Part shown: piece after piece, positions 44,852 through 53,688 of the stretch | Numbering within the stretch: position 1 is the stretch's first letter | Layout of the letters: each line of letters starts with the position of its first letter | NCBI RefSeq assembly: GCF_027922425.1 | Contig: NZ_BSFQ01000009.1 | Location: forward strand, 62,001 to 126,000 | Direction of reading: 5' to 3' | Length of the DNA: 64,000 bases | Source: Pseudonocardia halophobica | Lineage (GTDB): Bacteria > Actinomycetota > Actinomycetes > Mycobacteriales > Pseudonocardiaceae | Translations under genes and position numbers: made by a program | The notes under the pieces: generated by a model | Told to the model about the DNA's origin: nothing | Database searches by the model: none | The model's input: the letters and a program-made list of their open reading frames with translations, nothing else

Positions 44852-46075
44852 TCAGACCTCCCAGGTGACGTGCAGGCTCGTCGGTCCGCGGAAGCCCCAG
44901 CCCCAGAAGTCGACGCCCTCGCGGGTGTCGCGCTCGAGGTTCGGGATCGCCTCGAACAGCTCCTCCATGGCGATCCGCATGACGTGGTTGGCGAAGTAGA
45001 TGCCCGCACACGCGTGGCTGCCCGCGCCGAACGCGAGGTGCGGCAGCGGCGGGCGGTGCAGGTCGTAGGTCGACGGCGCCTCGTAGACGCCCGTGTCGTG
45101 GTTGGCCGACCCGTAGGACAGCATCACCGGGGTGCCGGCGGGGATGTCGACGCCCGCCACGGTCACCGGCTTCGTCGAGATGCGCGCGGTGGCCGACCAG
45201 ATCGGCGAGGTCCAGCGCATCCCCTCGGAGATGGCGCGCGGGATGAGCACCGGGTCGTCGACGACCTGCTCCAGCTGCTCCGGGCGGCTGAAGAGACCGA
45301 CGAGCGTGGACGCCATGCCGTGGCCGGGCTCCTGCATCGCGCCGAGCAGGTAGACGTAGATCGTCGGGTAGATGTACTCGCGGTCGCGGGTCTGGCCGGG
45401 CGGCATGCCGTCGTGCAGCCAGTGCGAGATCGCGCTGTCGTCCGGCTCGACGATCCACCTGTCGATCAGCGGGTCGACGATCGCGCGGATCTCGGCCTTC
45501 GCCTCGTCGCCCTCACGGAAGCCCTCGGGGTTGGCGAACTCGCCGTCCTCGGTCATCGCGGCGTTGGTGAACGAGCGGTTCAGCTTGGCGAACCACTCGC
45601 GGAGCTTGTCCGAGTCGACCGACTGCAGGCCGAGGAGGTCGCCGAGCGCGCGGACGCTGACGGGCTCGCAGAACTGCGAGACCAGCTCGGCCTGCCCGTC
45701 GTTCTCGAACTGCTCCAGGTAGCGGCGCGCGATCGGGCGGACCAGGTCGTCGATCCAGCGGTCCACCTCGACGGGCTGCAGCGCCGGCTCGACCATCGAC
45801 CGCAGGTCCGCGTGGATGTCGCCGTTCACGCCGATGATCGCCGGGTGCCCGAAGGTGCGACCGCCGGCCGGGGTGATCACGCCCTCGAAGTCCGGGCTGG
45901 TCGCGACCTCGCGGCACACCTCGGCGGTGGAGGCGACGTACGAGCCCAGCACCGGCACGAAGGCCAGCGGCGCCTCGGCGCGCAGCCGCTCGTAGGTGCG
46001 GTACGGGTTGCGCTCGAGCTCGCTCATCGTGACGTCGTCGAGCCAGGACAGATCGGGCTTCTCGGTGGTCGTCAT
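44852..46075 (-). CDS. gcoA: Guaiacol O-demethylase cytochrome P450 (GcoA, CYP255A-type)
   Basis: A 407-residue P450 with the heme ligand Cys356 in [10 protein letters not shown], the ExxR pair in ISEGMRW, and an I-helix reading [15 protein letters not shown] without the usual acid-alcohol pair. That I-helix, the [25 protein letters not shown] segment and the C-terminus [18 protein letters not shown] match what I recall of Amycolatopsis GcoA. It demethylates guaiacol and related lignin methoxyaromatics to catechol and formaldehyde. ATG at 46075 after a GGAGGAGA site. Divergent from an AraC regulator. Confidence 0.93.
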   Translation of the reverse strand: MTTTEKPDLSWLDDVTMSELERNPYRTYERLRAEAPLAFVPVLGSYVASTAEVCREVATSPDFEGVITPAGGRTFGHPAIIGVNGDIHADLRSMVEPALQPVEVDRWIDDLVRPIARRYLEQFENDGQAELVSQFCEPVSVRALGDLLGLQSVDSDKLREWFAKLNRSFTNAAMTEDGEFANPEGFREGDEAKAEIRAIVDPLIDRWIVEPDDSAISHWLHDGMPPGQTRDREYIYPTIYVYLLGAMQEPGHGMASTLVGLFSRPEQLEQVVDDPVLIPRAISEGMRWTSPIWSATARISTKPVTVAGVDIPAGTPVMLSYGSANHDTGVYEAPSTYDLHRPPLPHLAFGAGSHACAGIYFANHVMRIAMEELFEAIPNLERDTREGVDFWGWGFRGPTSLHVTWEV

Positions 46076-46229
46076 CGACCGTCTCCTCCCACAGCGTCGT
46101 CCGGGATGGGTCGTCCGGGATGGGACGGGAAGGTAGGTCGCGACCCCGACGCCCGGCGACACCGTGAGCGCGGCCCCGGTACGGATCGCGCGGCGGGTTC
46201 GTGAGGTCACTCTCAGGTACGCTCCCGGC

Positions 46230-47168
46230 ATGTCCGCACGGCGTCGTGCAGCGCCCCGGGACTGGGACCAGGCCTCCCGGGCCGTCGCGCAGGCGTACTT
46301 CCCGCACGAGCTGCAGCTGCTCGGCGGGGGCCGGGAGCCGCGCCTCACGCTGCGCACGCTCGATCTCGGCGCCGTGCTCGTCGGGCACGTGGGCTGGGGC
46401 GCGGACGTCCGGATCGCGTGCGACTACCCGGGCTCCTACGAGATCAACCTGCCGCTGACCGGGCACCTGGAGAGCCGCGGCCGGCACGGCCGCGTCGTCT
46501 CGCTGCCCGGGCAGGCGACCGTGTTCCGCGCGGACACCCCGTCGTTGATCAGCCACTGGGACGCGACCTGCACGGTCCTCGGCGTCAAGTTCGACCGGAC
46601 CTGGCTCGACCGGGAGGCCGAACGCGTGCTGGGCGACGACCGGGTGACGGTCCGGAGCCTGCTGCCGGACCAGGTGGACCTGGCGGCCGGTCCGGGGCGG
46701 GCGTGGCGCCAGCTCGTCGGGAGCATGGCGGCGCACCTGCACGATCCCGACCTGTTCGGCGGCTGCGGCCCGGTCAAGGACCAGCTGGCCGGGGCGATCG
46801 CCGCCGGCTTCCTCCTCGCCAGCTGCCCCGGCGCCGGGACGGGGTCCCCGGCACGCCCGCGGACCGTCGCGCGCGTGGTCGACCAGCTGCACGACGACCC
46901 GGGCCGGGCCTGGACCGCCGGCGAGATGGCGGCCGCGGCGGGCACGAGCGTGCGGCGGCTGCAGGAGGGCTTCCGGGAGTGGCTCGGCTGCACGCCGACC
47001 GAGTACCTGACCGGGATCCGCCTTCAGCGCGCCCGCGCCGACCTGCTCGCCGACGCCACGCTCACCACCAGCGAGGCCGCCGCGCGCTGGGGTTTCTCCA
47101 GCGCGAGCCGGTTCGCCGCGGCCTACCGCCGCCGCTACGGCCACCCGCCCTCGCAGGCCCGGGACTAG
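46230..47168 (+). CDS. AraC-family regulator, probable activator of gcoAB
   Basis: A 312-residue protein from ATG at 46230. The N-terminal 190 residues are the cupin-like sensor domain of the AraC_binding_2 type ([33 protein letters not shown]). The C-terminal double HTH reads [46 protein letters not shown] and [30 protein letters not shown]. It is transcribed away from gcoA with a 154-bp shared control region, the usual arrangement for a substrate-responsive activator. Its stop codon overlaps that of the convergent ArsR gene in a CTAG. Confidence 0.92.
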   Translation: MSARRRAAPRDWDQASRAVAQAYFPHELQLLGGGREPRLTLRTLDLGAVLVGHVGWGADVRIACDYPGSYEINLPLTGHLESRGRHGRVVSLPGQATVFRADTPSLISHWDATCTVLGVKFDRTWLDREAERVLGDDRVTVRSLLPDQVDLAAGPGRAWRQLVGSMAAHLHDPDLFGGCGPVKDQLAGAIAAGFLLASCPGAGTGSPARPRTVARVVDQLHDDPGRAWTAGEMAAAAGTSVRRLQEGFREWLGCTPTEYLTGIRLQRARADLLADATLTTSEAAARWGFSSASRFAAAYRRRYGHPPSQARD

Positions 47169-47941
47169 AGCTCGCCGGTCTCCAGCAGCGTCTTCAGGTC
47201 CGCCAGCAGCCGCGGCCAGCCCTGGGCCACCATCTCGGCGACCCGGCTGCCTCGGTCGAAGTCGTCGTGCACGACCGTCAGCCTGACCACGTCGCCCTCC
47301 GGCTCGATCTCGAAGGCCACCCGCGAGCGGCGCTCGGCCGAGATGCGGGTCAGGGTCTCCTCGTCGATCCCGGCGGCCGCGGCCCACTCCGGGGTGAAGG
47401 TGTGCCAGGTGTAGGCGAGCCGGCGCGGCGGGTCCGCCTCCAGCACGACCTGCTCGGGGTCGACGGTCTCGCGCCCGTTCTCCTCCCAGACCATCGGGGC
47501 GCCCTTGCGCCACTCGGTCCGGAAGGCCACGCCCCAGTAGCGGCGGGTGAACGCGGGATCGGTGAGCGCCTCCCACAGCCGCTCGGGCGTGGTCCGCACG
47601 TAGGTGGTGTAGGTGAACTCGGTCGGGGACACGGGTGCTCCCTCCAGCGCCGCGCGCAGGTCCGCCACCGCCCGGACGCGCTCCCGGGCGTACCGGCCGA
47701 TCCAGCGCTCGGCGATCAGGTCGATGGGTGCGGCGTCGAGGTGGTGCAGCTTCTCCCGCCCCCGGCGCCGGGTCGTGACGAGACCGGCGGCCTCGAGCAC
47801 CGCGAGGTGCTTGGCCACCGCCTGCCGGCTCATGTCGAGCCCCGCGCACAGCTCGCGCAGGGTCTGCCCGTTGCGCAGCCGCAGGCGGTCCAGGAGCGCA
47901 CGGCGGTGCGGGTCGGCGAGCGCACGGAACACCTCGTCCAT
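47165..47941 (-). CDS. ArsR-type HTH fused to SRPBCC (AHSA1) domain
   Basis: A 258-residue fusion from ATG at 47941, preceded by GGAGGTGGGG; the ATG at 47983 lies inside the operator palindromes and is rejected. Residues 1-95 are an ArsR winged helix (MDEVFRALADPHRRALLDRLRLRNGQTLRELCAGLDMSRQAVAKHLAVLE) without metal-binding cysteines. Residues of about 105-258 are a START-like AHSA1 domain (YVRTTPERLWEALTDPAFTRRYWG, VHDDFDRGSRVAEMVAQGWP). The cavity may bind a hydrophobic ligand that controls DNA binding. It is divergent from the DUF4188 gene. Confidence 0.92.
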   Translation of the reverse strand: MDEVFRALADPHRRALLDRLRLRNGQTLRELCAGLDMSRQAVAKHLAVLEAAGLVTTRRRGREKLHHLDAAPIDLIAERWIGRYARERVRAVADLRAALEGAPVSPTEFTYTTYVRTTPERLWEALTDPAFTRRYWGVAFRTEWRKGAPMVWEENGRETVDPEQVVLEADPPRRLAYTWHTFTPEWAAAAGIDEETLTRISAERRSRVAFEIEPEGDVVRLTVVHDDFDRGSRVAEMVAQGWPRLLADLKTLLETGEL

Positions 47942-47954
47942 CCCCACCTCCACG

Positions 47955-47996
47955 GGCAACCCTGGAGTTGCCTTTATAGGCAACCAACAGGTTGCC
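47955..47996. promoter_or_regulatory. Twin operator: two GGCAAC-N6-GTTGCC palindromes
   Basis: Copies at 47955-47972 and 47979-47996 are separated by TTTATA (TATAAA on the minus strand, a good -10 for the ArsR-SRPBCC gene). Centres are 24 bp apart. They lie between the divergent ArsR fusion and DUF4188 genes, so both are likely repressed by the ArsR protein. Confidence 0.85.
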
Positions 47997-48058
47997 TGTC
48001 AAGGCGCGGTATCAGGCACGCGGCGACGCCGCTCCACACCGGAGACGAGGAGGTTCCG

Positions 48059-48535
48059 ATGGCCGACATCCGGTACGGGCACCACACCGCGGAGATCGAC
48101 GGCGACTTCGTGGTCTTCGTGATCGGGGCGCGCCCGTCGCTGCGTCACCCGATCCGCACGTTCCTCGACCTCGGCGGTCGCCGCGGCATGACGGCGATGC
48201 TGAAGGAGCTGAGCCGGGACCCGGAGAAGGGCCTACTGGGTTTCCAGAGCAGCGGTCTGCTGATCGTCCAGTACTGGCGCTCCTTCGAGCACCTCGAGGC
48301 GTTCGCCCGCGACCCCGGCGACCTGCACCGCCCGGCCTGGCTGAACTACTACCGCCGCGCGGCCCGGCACGAGGGCACGGGCATCTGGCACGAGACCTAC
48401 CTCGTCCGCGCCGGTGAGTACGAGGCGATCTACCACAACATGCCGCCGCACGGCCTCGCCACGGCCGGCCGCATGGTGCCGCTGAAGGAGTCGACGACGG
48501 CCCGGCTGCGGCTGCGGCGCGCGCGGACGGCCTGA
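48059..48535 (+). CDS. DUF4188 protein
   Basis: A 158-residue protein from ATG at 48059 after a GAGGAGG site. DFVVFVIGARPSLRHPIRTFLDLGGRRGMTAMLKEL, LLGFQSSGLLIVQYWRSFEHLEAFARD and GIWHETYLVRAGEYEAIYHNMPPHGLA are DUF4188 signatures. The fold is probably a dimeric alpha/beta barrel; some members are called monooxygenases without proof. The twin operator upstream and the divergent ArsR-SRPBCC gene make this the likely target of that regulator, perhaps in handling a hydrophobic toxicant. Confidence 0.85.
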   Translation: MADIRYGHHTAEIDGDFVVFVIGARPSLRHPIRTFLDLGGRRGMTAMLKELSRDPEKGLLGFQSSGLLIVQYWRSFEHLEAFARDPGDLHRPAWLNYYRRAARHEGTGIWHETYLVRAGEYEAIYHNMPPHGLATAGRMVPLKESTTARLRLRRARTA

Positions 48536-48575
48536 CGGGGGCGGGCCGCGCGGGCCCGCCCCCGGTGGGCCGGGA

Positions 48576-49751
48576 TCAGCCCTTCTCGGACAGCTCCTTC
48601 TCGTACTTCGCGGTCATGTGGTCGACGGCGGCGAGCTGGGTCGCGGCGTGCGCCTCACGGGTGTCGAGCGCCCGCTTCTTCGCCGCGAGGGTGCTCTCGG
48701 CCTGGCCCTGGAAGTGCGGGAACACCTGCTGCGCGATGAGCTCGTAGGAGCGCCTGGTGGCCTCCGGGTTCGCCCAGTCGTGCCCCAGCAGCAGCATGCA
48801 GCCGAAGCCGCCGTTGCTCTGGTCCCACAGCCGCTGGACCTGCGCACGGGCGTCCTCGACGGTGCCGATCGCGCCGATACCGGCCTCGTTGATGAAGTCG
48901 ATCATGCCCTTGATGTCCGTCGAGTCGCCGACGTCCATCTGCGGGAAGGCCGCGACCTTCTGGAAGTAGTTGAACCAGGGCACGATGCCGAACTCGACGT
49001 CCCGGTACGCCTGCTCCTTGGTCTCGGCGATGTGCATCAGCCCGACCAGCCGCCAGCCCGAGCGGTCCGGGGTCTGCTGGCCGAAGTGCGCGGCCCGCTC
49101 CTCGACGACGTTCCAGTGGTGGGCCAGCGCGTCGAAGCCGTCTTGCGTGAGGGTGGCGCCGATGGACAGCAGGCCGACCCCGTGCCGGCCGGCGAGCCGC
49201 GGGCCGGTGGGCGACGCCACGGCGGCGACGGCGATGTCGAAGCACGGGTCCGTGTACGGACGCAGCTGCAACTGGGCGTCGATCAGGTTGTGGGTCTTCG
49301 TCTGCTGCGTGACGGACTCGCCGCGCAGCAGCCGCATGATGATGTCGATGTTGACGTCGAGCAGCTCGCGCGTGTCGGTCGGGTTCAGCCCGATCATCGC
49401 CGAGTCCGTGGGCAGCGACCCGGGGCCGACGCCCAGCATCGTCCGGCCGCGGGTCAGGTGGTCGAGCATGACCATGCGGTCGGCCACCCACAGCGGGTTG
49501 TGGTAGGCGATCGAGGTCACGCCGGTGCCGAGCTTGATGTTGCGGGTCCGCTCGGCCGCGGCCGCGATGAAGATCTCCGGCGACGCGATGATCTCGCTGC
49601 CCGCGGAGTGGTGCTCGCCGATCCAGGCCTCGTCGTAGCCGAGCCGGTCCAGGTGCGTGACGAAGTCGAGGTCGCGCTGCAGGGCGAGCGTCGGGTTCTG
49701 CCCGGGCACGTGGAAGGGGGCGAGGAAGGTGCCGAACCGCAGTCGGGTCAC
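48576..49751 (-). CDS. LLM-class flavin-dependent monooxygenase
   Basis: A 391-residue luciferase-like TIM barrel from GTG at 49751, nine bases after CAGGAG. RLRFGTFLAPFHVPGQNPTLALQRDLDFVTHLDRLGYDEAWIGEHHSAGSEIIASPEIFIAAAAERT is the characteristic start, with LGTGVTSIAYHNPLWVADRMVMLDHLTRGR and GVGPGSLPTDS for flavin binding. The sequence resembles the limonene monooxygenase-like subgroup. It would use reduced flavin from a separate reductase to oxygenate an unidentified substrate. Single gene, convergent with DUF4188. Confidence 0.9.
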   Translation of the reverse strand: MTRLRFGTFLAPFHVPGQNPTLALQRDLDFVTHLDRLGYDEAWIGEHHSAGSEIIASPEIFIAAAAERTRNIKLGTGVTSIAYHNPLWVADRMVMLDHLTRGRTMLGVGPGSLPTDSAMIGLNPTDTRELLDVNIDIIMRLLRGESVTQQTKTHNLIDAQLQLRPYTDPCFDIAVAAVASPTGPRLAGRHGVGLLSIGATLTQDGFDALAHHWNVVEERAAHFGQQTPDRSGWRLVGLMHIAETKEQAYRDVEFGIVPWFNYFQKVAAFPQMDVGDSTDIKGMIDFINEAGIGAIGTVEDARAQVQRLWDQSNGGFGCMLLLGHDWANPEATRRSYELIAQQVFPHFQGQAESTLAAKKRALDTREAHAATQLAAVDHMTAKYEKELSEKG

Positions 49752-50052
49752 GGGTTGCTCCTGATCGTCGTCGATCCTCACTGCTCGCACCGCGCGGGAG
49801 GGCGCGGGGAGGGGGCACCGTCATCGTGGGGTGCGTCGTCCGTCGCGCCGTGTCCGAAAACGGGACACCCGTGGGTCACCCGAGCAGCGGCAGGCCCTCG
49901 ACCGGCGTGGGCGGCCGGAGCAGGTGCCGACAGCGGTGCGTGTCCGTCCGCGGCCGAGGCGCACCACCCGAGGGGTTCCGCAACCGCGTCGCACGGCCGC
50001 CCCTGAGCTCGGTCGACGTCACAGCGTCACCGCCGACGTGACCGACACGATG

Positions 50053-50075
50053 GACACCCGTTCCAGACGGGTGTC
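50053..50075. promoter_or_regulatory. Palindromic operator before the TetR gene
   Basis: GACACCCGT (50053-50061) and ACGGGTGTC (50067-50075) form a perfect 9-bp inverted repeat with a 5-bp spacer. It lies 26 bp before the ATG at 50102, a typical TetR autoregulatory site. Confidence 0.8.
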
Positions 50076-50101
50076 TTGATCACCTACTACTGTCGCCGCC
50101 C

Positions 50102-50692
50102 ATGGGACATCGCGAGGACCTGCTGGACGGCGCCGCCGACTGCCTGTACGAGAAGGGCTTCGGCCGGACGACCGCGCGGGACGTCGTCGCCGTCTCCGGC
50201 ACCAACCTCGCCTCGATCGGCTACCACTTCGGCTCGAAGGAGGCCCTGCTCACCGAGGCCGCGGTGCGCGGCGCCGCGGACTGGGCGCAGGCCCTCGACC
50301 GGGCGCTCGCCGAGGTCGACCCGGCCGCCTCGCCGGAGGAGCGGGTGGCGCAGACCTGGACCGCCGTGGTGGACCTGTTCACCCGGGAACGACGGCTGTG
50401 GGTCACCTACGTGGAGTCCCTCGCCGAGTCCGCGCGCTCGCCCCGACTGCACGACGCGCTGGTGGGCGCGCAGCGCCAGACCCGCGAGGAGCTGGCCTCG
50501 ATGTTCCACGCGCTGCCGGACGACCCGGCCGAGGCCGACCACCGCACCCGCGTGCTCGGCGGCTTCTACCAGGCCCTGCTCACCGGGCTCATGGTGCAGT
50601 GGGTCGTCGACCCGGAGGACGCCCCCTCGGGTGCGGACGTGGCCGAGGCCATCGGGATGCTCGTCGGGTCGCCGGAGCTCGCGGCTCACTGA
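50102..50692 (+). CDS. TetR-family transcriptional regulator
   Basis: A 196-residue regulator from ATG at 50102. The DNA-binding part is REDLLDGAADCLYEKGFGRTTARDVVAVSGTNLASIGYHFGSKEALLTEAA, a clear TetR HTH. The C-terminal domain ends with YQALLTGLMVQWVVDPEDAPSG, as in regulators that sense lipophilic compounds. The perfect palindrome upstream suggests autorepression. The divergent flavin monooxygenase gene lies 350 bp away and is a possible target. Confidence 0.92.
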   Translation: MGHREDLLDGAADCLYEKGFGRTTARDVVAVSGTNLASIGYHFGSKEALLTEAAVRGAADWAQALDRALAEVDPAASPEERVAQTWTAVVDLFTRERRLWVTYVESLAESARSPRLHDALVGAQRQTREELASMFHALPDDPAEADHRTRVLGGFYQALLTGLMVQWVVDPEDAPSGADVAEAIGMLVGSPELAAH

Positions 50693-50699
50693 CCCGCGC

Positions 50700-51140
50700 T
50701 CACCGATCGGAGGACGGCCGGCCGATCCCGAACGCGTACAGGACCCCCAGCGCGGCGAGCGGCGGCAGCCCCGTCCACAGGAACCACGGGTAGAGCAGCT
50801 CGCCCGTGGTGATCGAGACGATCCCCCAGGCCACGAGGTTCACCACGGCGATCGTGCTGAAGATGATCGTGAGCACGCGCAGCGCCGTGCCGCCGGCGGT
50901 GTCGGAGAAGACCCGCCTGCGGGCGGTGGCGTCGGGGAGCCGCGCCGGGGCCGCCGGCAGGTCCCGGACCTGCCGCTCGAGGTCCCCGCGGGTCCGGGCC
51001 CGGAAGACCTCCCGCGAGCGGGTGTCGTACTCGTCGAGGTCGAGCAGGCCCTCGCCCTGCGCCCACTGCAGGTGCCGCGCGGCCCGGGCGCGGTCGGCGT
51101 CGGAGACGCGCATGTCCTCGGGGCGCACCGGCTCGGTCAC
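50700..51140 (-). CDS. DUF1707 (SHOCT-like) plus two-helix membrane protein
   Basis: A 146-residue protein from GTG at 51140. DMRVSDADRARAARHLQWAQGEGLLDLDEYDTRSREVFRARTRGDLERQVRDLP is the DUF1707 domain (MRxSDADRE type). After a linker come two membrane helices (LRVLTIIFSTIAVVNLVAWGIVSI and WFLWTGLPPLAALGVLYAFGIG), the 2TM pattern. Such proteins are common in actinobacteria and of unknown role. It is convergent with the TetR gene, with 7 bp between the stops. Confidence 0.88.
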   Translation of the reverse strand: MTEPVRPEDMRVSDADRARAARHLQWAQGEGLLDLDEYDTRSREVFRARTRGDLERQVRDLPAAPARLPDATARRRVFSDTAGGTALRVLTIIFSTIAVVNLVAWGIVSITTGELLYPWFLWTGLPPLAALGVLYAFGIGRPSSDR

Positions 51141-51216
51141 GCCCCCATGCTGCCCGCCCGGCCGGTGTGACGGATCAGGGATCGCCCGGATGCGCGCCGC
51201 CCACCATGCTGTGCGC

Positions 51217-51747
51217 ATGACGGGCCCCAGCTCCCCGGAAACCCGCGCCACCTCCCCCGGAACGGCCGCCTTCGACCACCTCCCCCGGCCCGACGCCGTC
51301 GCCGCCCTGCTGGCCGTCTGCTGCTCGCCCGCGTGGGCCGAGGCAATGGCCGACGGCCGGCCGTACGACGATCTCGACGCCCTCCTCGCCGCCGCGGACA
51401 CCCAGCTCGAGCGGCTCGACGAGGCCGGCATCGCCGACGCCCTCGCCGGGCATCCGCGCATCGGCGAGCGGGCCATCCACTCCGCCACCTCCGCCCGCGA
51501 GCAGGCCGGGATGTCCGGGGCGTCGGACGAGGTCAGGGCGGCGATGGCCGAGGGCAACGCCGAGTACGAGCGCCGGTTCGGGCACGTCTACCTCGTGTGC
51601 GCCGCCGGCCGCAGCGCGGACGAGCTGCTGGCCGTGCTGCGCGAACGGCTCGGCACCACGGCGGCCGAGGAGGCCCGGCGCACCCGCACCGAGCTGGCCG
51701 CCATCAACCGCCTGCGGCTCACCGGGCTCATCGTGCAGGATCGTTGA
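51217..51747 (+). CDS. uraD: OHCU decarboxylase (ureide pathway)
   Basis: A 176-residue protein from ATG at 51217. The family signature AGHPRIGERAIHSATSAREQAGMSGA contains the catalytic His-Pro, followed by NAEYERRFGHVYLVCAAGRSADELLAVLRERLG and ELAAINRLRLTGLI. UraD converts 2-oxo-4-hydroxy-4-carboxy-5-ureidoimidazoline to S-allantoin, after urate oxidase and HIU hydrolase. Those two are not in this window. Its stop is one base from the start of the S9 peptidase gene, so the two are co-transcribed. Confidence 0.93.
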   Translation: MTGPSSPETRATSPGTAAFDHLPRPDAVAALLAVCCSPAWAEAMADGRPYDDLDALLAAADTQLERLDEAGIADALAGHPRIGERAIHSATSAREQAGMSGASDEVRAAMAEGNAEYERRFGHVYLVCAAGRSADELLAVLRERLGTTAAEEARRTRTELAAINRLRLTGLIVQDR

Positions 51748-51748
51748 G

Positions 51749-53614
51749 GTGAGTACGGCATCCCCCGGCCACCCCGTCGCCCCCGTCCCGGAGCGGCTCT
51801 TCGACGACGACCGCGAGCAGCGCTGGCGTGCCCGCTTCACGGCGGTCCGCATGTCCCGTCCCGCCTGGGCGCTCGACGCGCCGGACCGCAGCGTGTACTC
51901 GTCGAACGCCAGCGGCACCACCCAGGTGCACACCTGGGACCGCGCCACGGACCTGCACCGGCAGGTCACCGACCGGCCCGCCGGCACCCACTTCGCCACG
52001 CTCCCGCCGGACGGCGGGGAGGTCTGGTGGTTCGCCGACACCGACGGCGACGAGTTCGGCCACTGGGTCGCCGAGCCCTTCGCCGGCCTGCCCGCGGGCG
52101 CCGCGCCGGCCAACCCCCTGCCCGGCGTCGAGGACGGCTACCCCGCGGGTCTCGACATCGGCCGCGCGCTGGTCGCCGTCGGCACCTCGACGGACGACGG
52201 CACCACGATCTGGCTGCACCGCCGCGGCGCCGCGGGGCCCGCCACCCGCGTCTACCACCACGCCGAGGACGCCGGCGTCGGCGGCCTGTCCGAGGACGAG
52301 ACGCTGCTCGCGATCAGCCACTCCGAGCACGGCGACTCCCGGCACCCGGCGCTGCGTGTCATGACCGTCGACGGCGACCTCGTCGCCGAGAAGTCCGACG
52401 GCCCGGGCAAGGGCCTGAGCCCGATCGCCTTCGCGCCCGTCCGCGGCGACCAGCGGCTGCTGGTCGGCCACGAGCGCCGCGGCCGCGAGGAGCTGCTGAT
52501 CTGGGACGTCGCCACGGACATCGAGACCGAGCTCGACCTGGGCCTGCCCGGCGAGATCGACGCCGACTTCTACCCGGACGCCTCGGCCCTGCTCATCTGG
52601 CACACCCACGCCGCCCGCACCCGGCTGCACCGCTACGACCTGACCACCGGCGAGCTCACCGAGCTGGCCACCGCCCCGGGGTGCATCGGCTCGGCCGACG
52701 TCCGGCCGGACGGCACGGTGGAGTACTCCAGCTCGTCGGCGGCCATGCCGTCGGCGGTGCGGGCGCTGCACCCGGACGGCACCGACCGGCGCCTGCTGAC
52801 CCCGCCCGGGGAGCCCGCGCCCGAGTCCGTCCCGGTCGAGGACCTGTGGGTCGACGGGCCGGGCGGGAAGGTCCACGCCCTGATCGCCCGGCCGGCCGGC
52901 GAAGGCCCCTTCCCGGCGGTGTTCGCCCTGCACGGCGGCCCGCACGCCGCCGACGAGGACCGGTTCTCCGCCGGCCGCGCCGCCTGGGTCGACGCCGGGT
53001 TCGCCGTGGTCGAGGTCAACTACCGCGGCTCGACGGGCTACGGCTCGGTCTGGCGGGACGCGATCGAGGGCCGGCCGGGGCTGACCGAGCTGGAGGACGT
53101 CGCGGCGGTGCACGACGCCGTCGTCGCCGCCGGGCTCGTCGATCCGGCGCGCACGGTCGTCGAGGGCTGGTCGTGGGGCGGGTACCTGGCGCTGCTCGCG
53201 GCGGGCACCCAGCCCGGGCGGTGGGCCGGGGCGATCGGCGGGGTGCCGGTCGCGGACTACCTCGCCGCCTACGCCGACGAGATGGAGCAGCTGCGCGCCT
53301 TCGACCGGGCCCTGTTCGGGGGATCCCCCGAGGAGGTGCCGGAGCGCTACCGGCTCGCGTCGCCGCTGACCTACGTCGGCGACGTGCGCGCGCCCGTGCT
53401 GGTACTGGCCGGGGAGAACGACCCGCGGTGCCCGATCCGGCAGATCGACAACTACCTGGACGCGCTGCGGGAGCGCGCCGACCTGCCCTACGAGGTCGCG
53501 CGGTTCGACGCCGGACACGGCTCCCTGGTCGTCGCCGAGACGTTGCGGCATGTGGCCACGGAGATCGACTTCGCCCGCCGCGCCCTGGAGAGGATCACAG
53601 TCGCGCGCACCTAG
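51749..53614 (+). CDS. S9 family (prolyl oligopeptidase-type) peptidase
   Basis: A 621-residue enzyme from GTG at 51749. The N-terminal 350 residues are a beta-propeller-like domain with repeated GxxxLLxWDV-type strands. The C-terminal alpha/beta hydrolase has FALHGGPHAADED (oxyanion), the nucleophile Ser in EGWSWGGYLALL, Asp in LAGENDPRCP and His in DAGHGSLV. No signal peptide, so it is probably cytosolic. It belongs to the acylaminoacyl-peptidase/DPP-IV-like group; substrates are short peptides or esters. Confidence 0.93.
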   Translation: MSTASPGHPVAPVPERLFDDDREQRWRARFTAVRMSRPAWALDAPDRSVYSSNASGTTQVHTWDRATDLHRQVTDRPAGTHFATLPPDGGEVWWFADTDGDEFGHWVAEPFAGLPAGAAPANPLPGVEDGYPAGLDIGRALVAVGTSTDDGTTIWLHRRGAAGPATRVYHHAEDAGVGGLSEDETLLAISHSEHGDSRHPALRVMTVDGDLVAEKSDGPGKGLSPIAFAPVRGDQRLLVGHERRGREELLIWDVATDIETELDLGLPGEIDADFYPDASALLIWHTHAARTRLHRYDLTTGELTELATAPGCIGSADVRPDGTVEYSSSSAAMPSAVRALHPDGTDRRLLTPPGEPAPESVPVEDLWVDGPGGKVHALIARPAGEGPFPAVFALHGGPHAADEDRFSAGRAAWVDAGFAVVEVNYRGSTGYGSVWRDAIEGRPGLTELEDVAAVHDAVVAAGLVDPARTVVEGWSWGGYLALLAAGTQPGRWAGAIGGVPVADYLAAYADEMEQLRAFDRALFGGSPEEVPERYRLASPLTYVGDVRAPVLVLAGENDPRCPIRQIDNYLDALRERADLPYEVARFDAGHGSLVVAETLRHVATEIDFARRALERITVART

Positions 53615-53688
53615 GCGTCATGCCGGTGTAGCGATCCCGTAACGCGCCGCCGCCACGATGGGGTCGACTCTGCAAGGAGGCGGTCACG

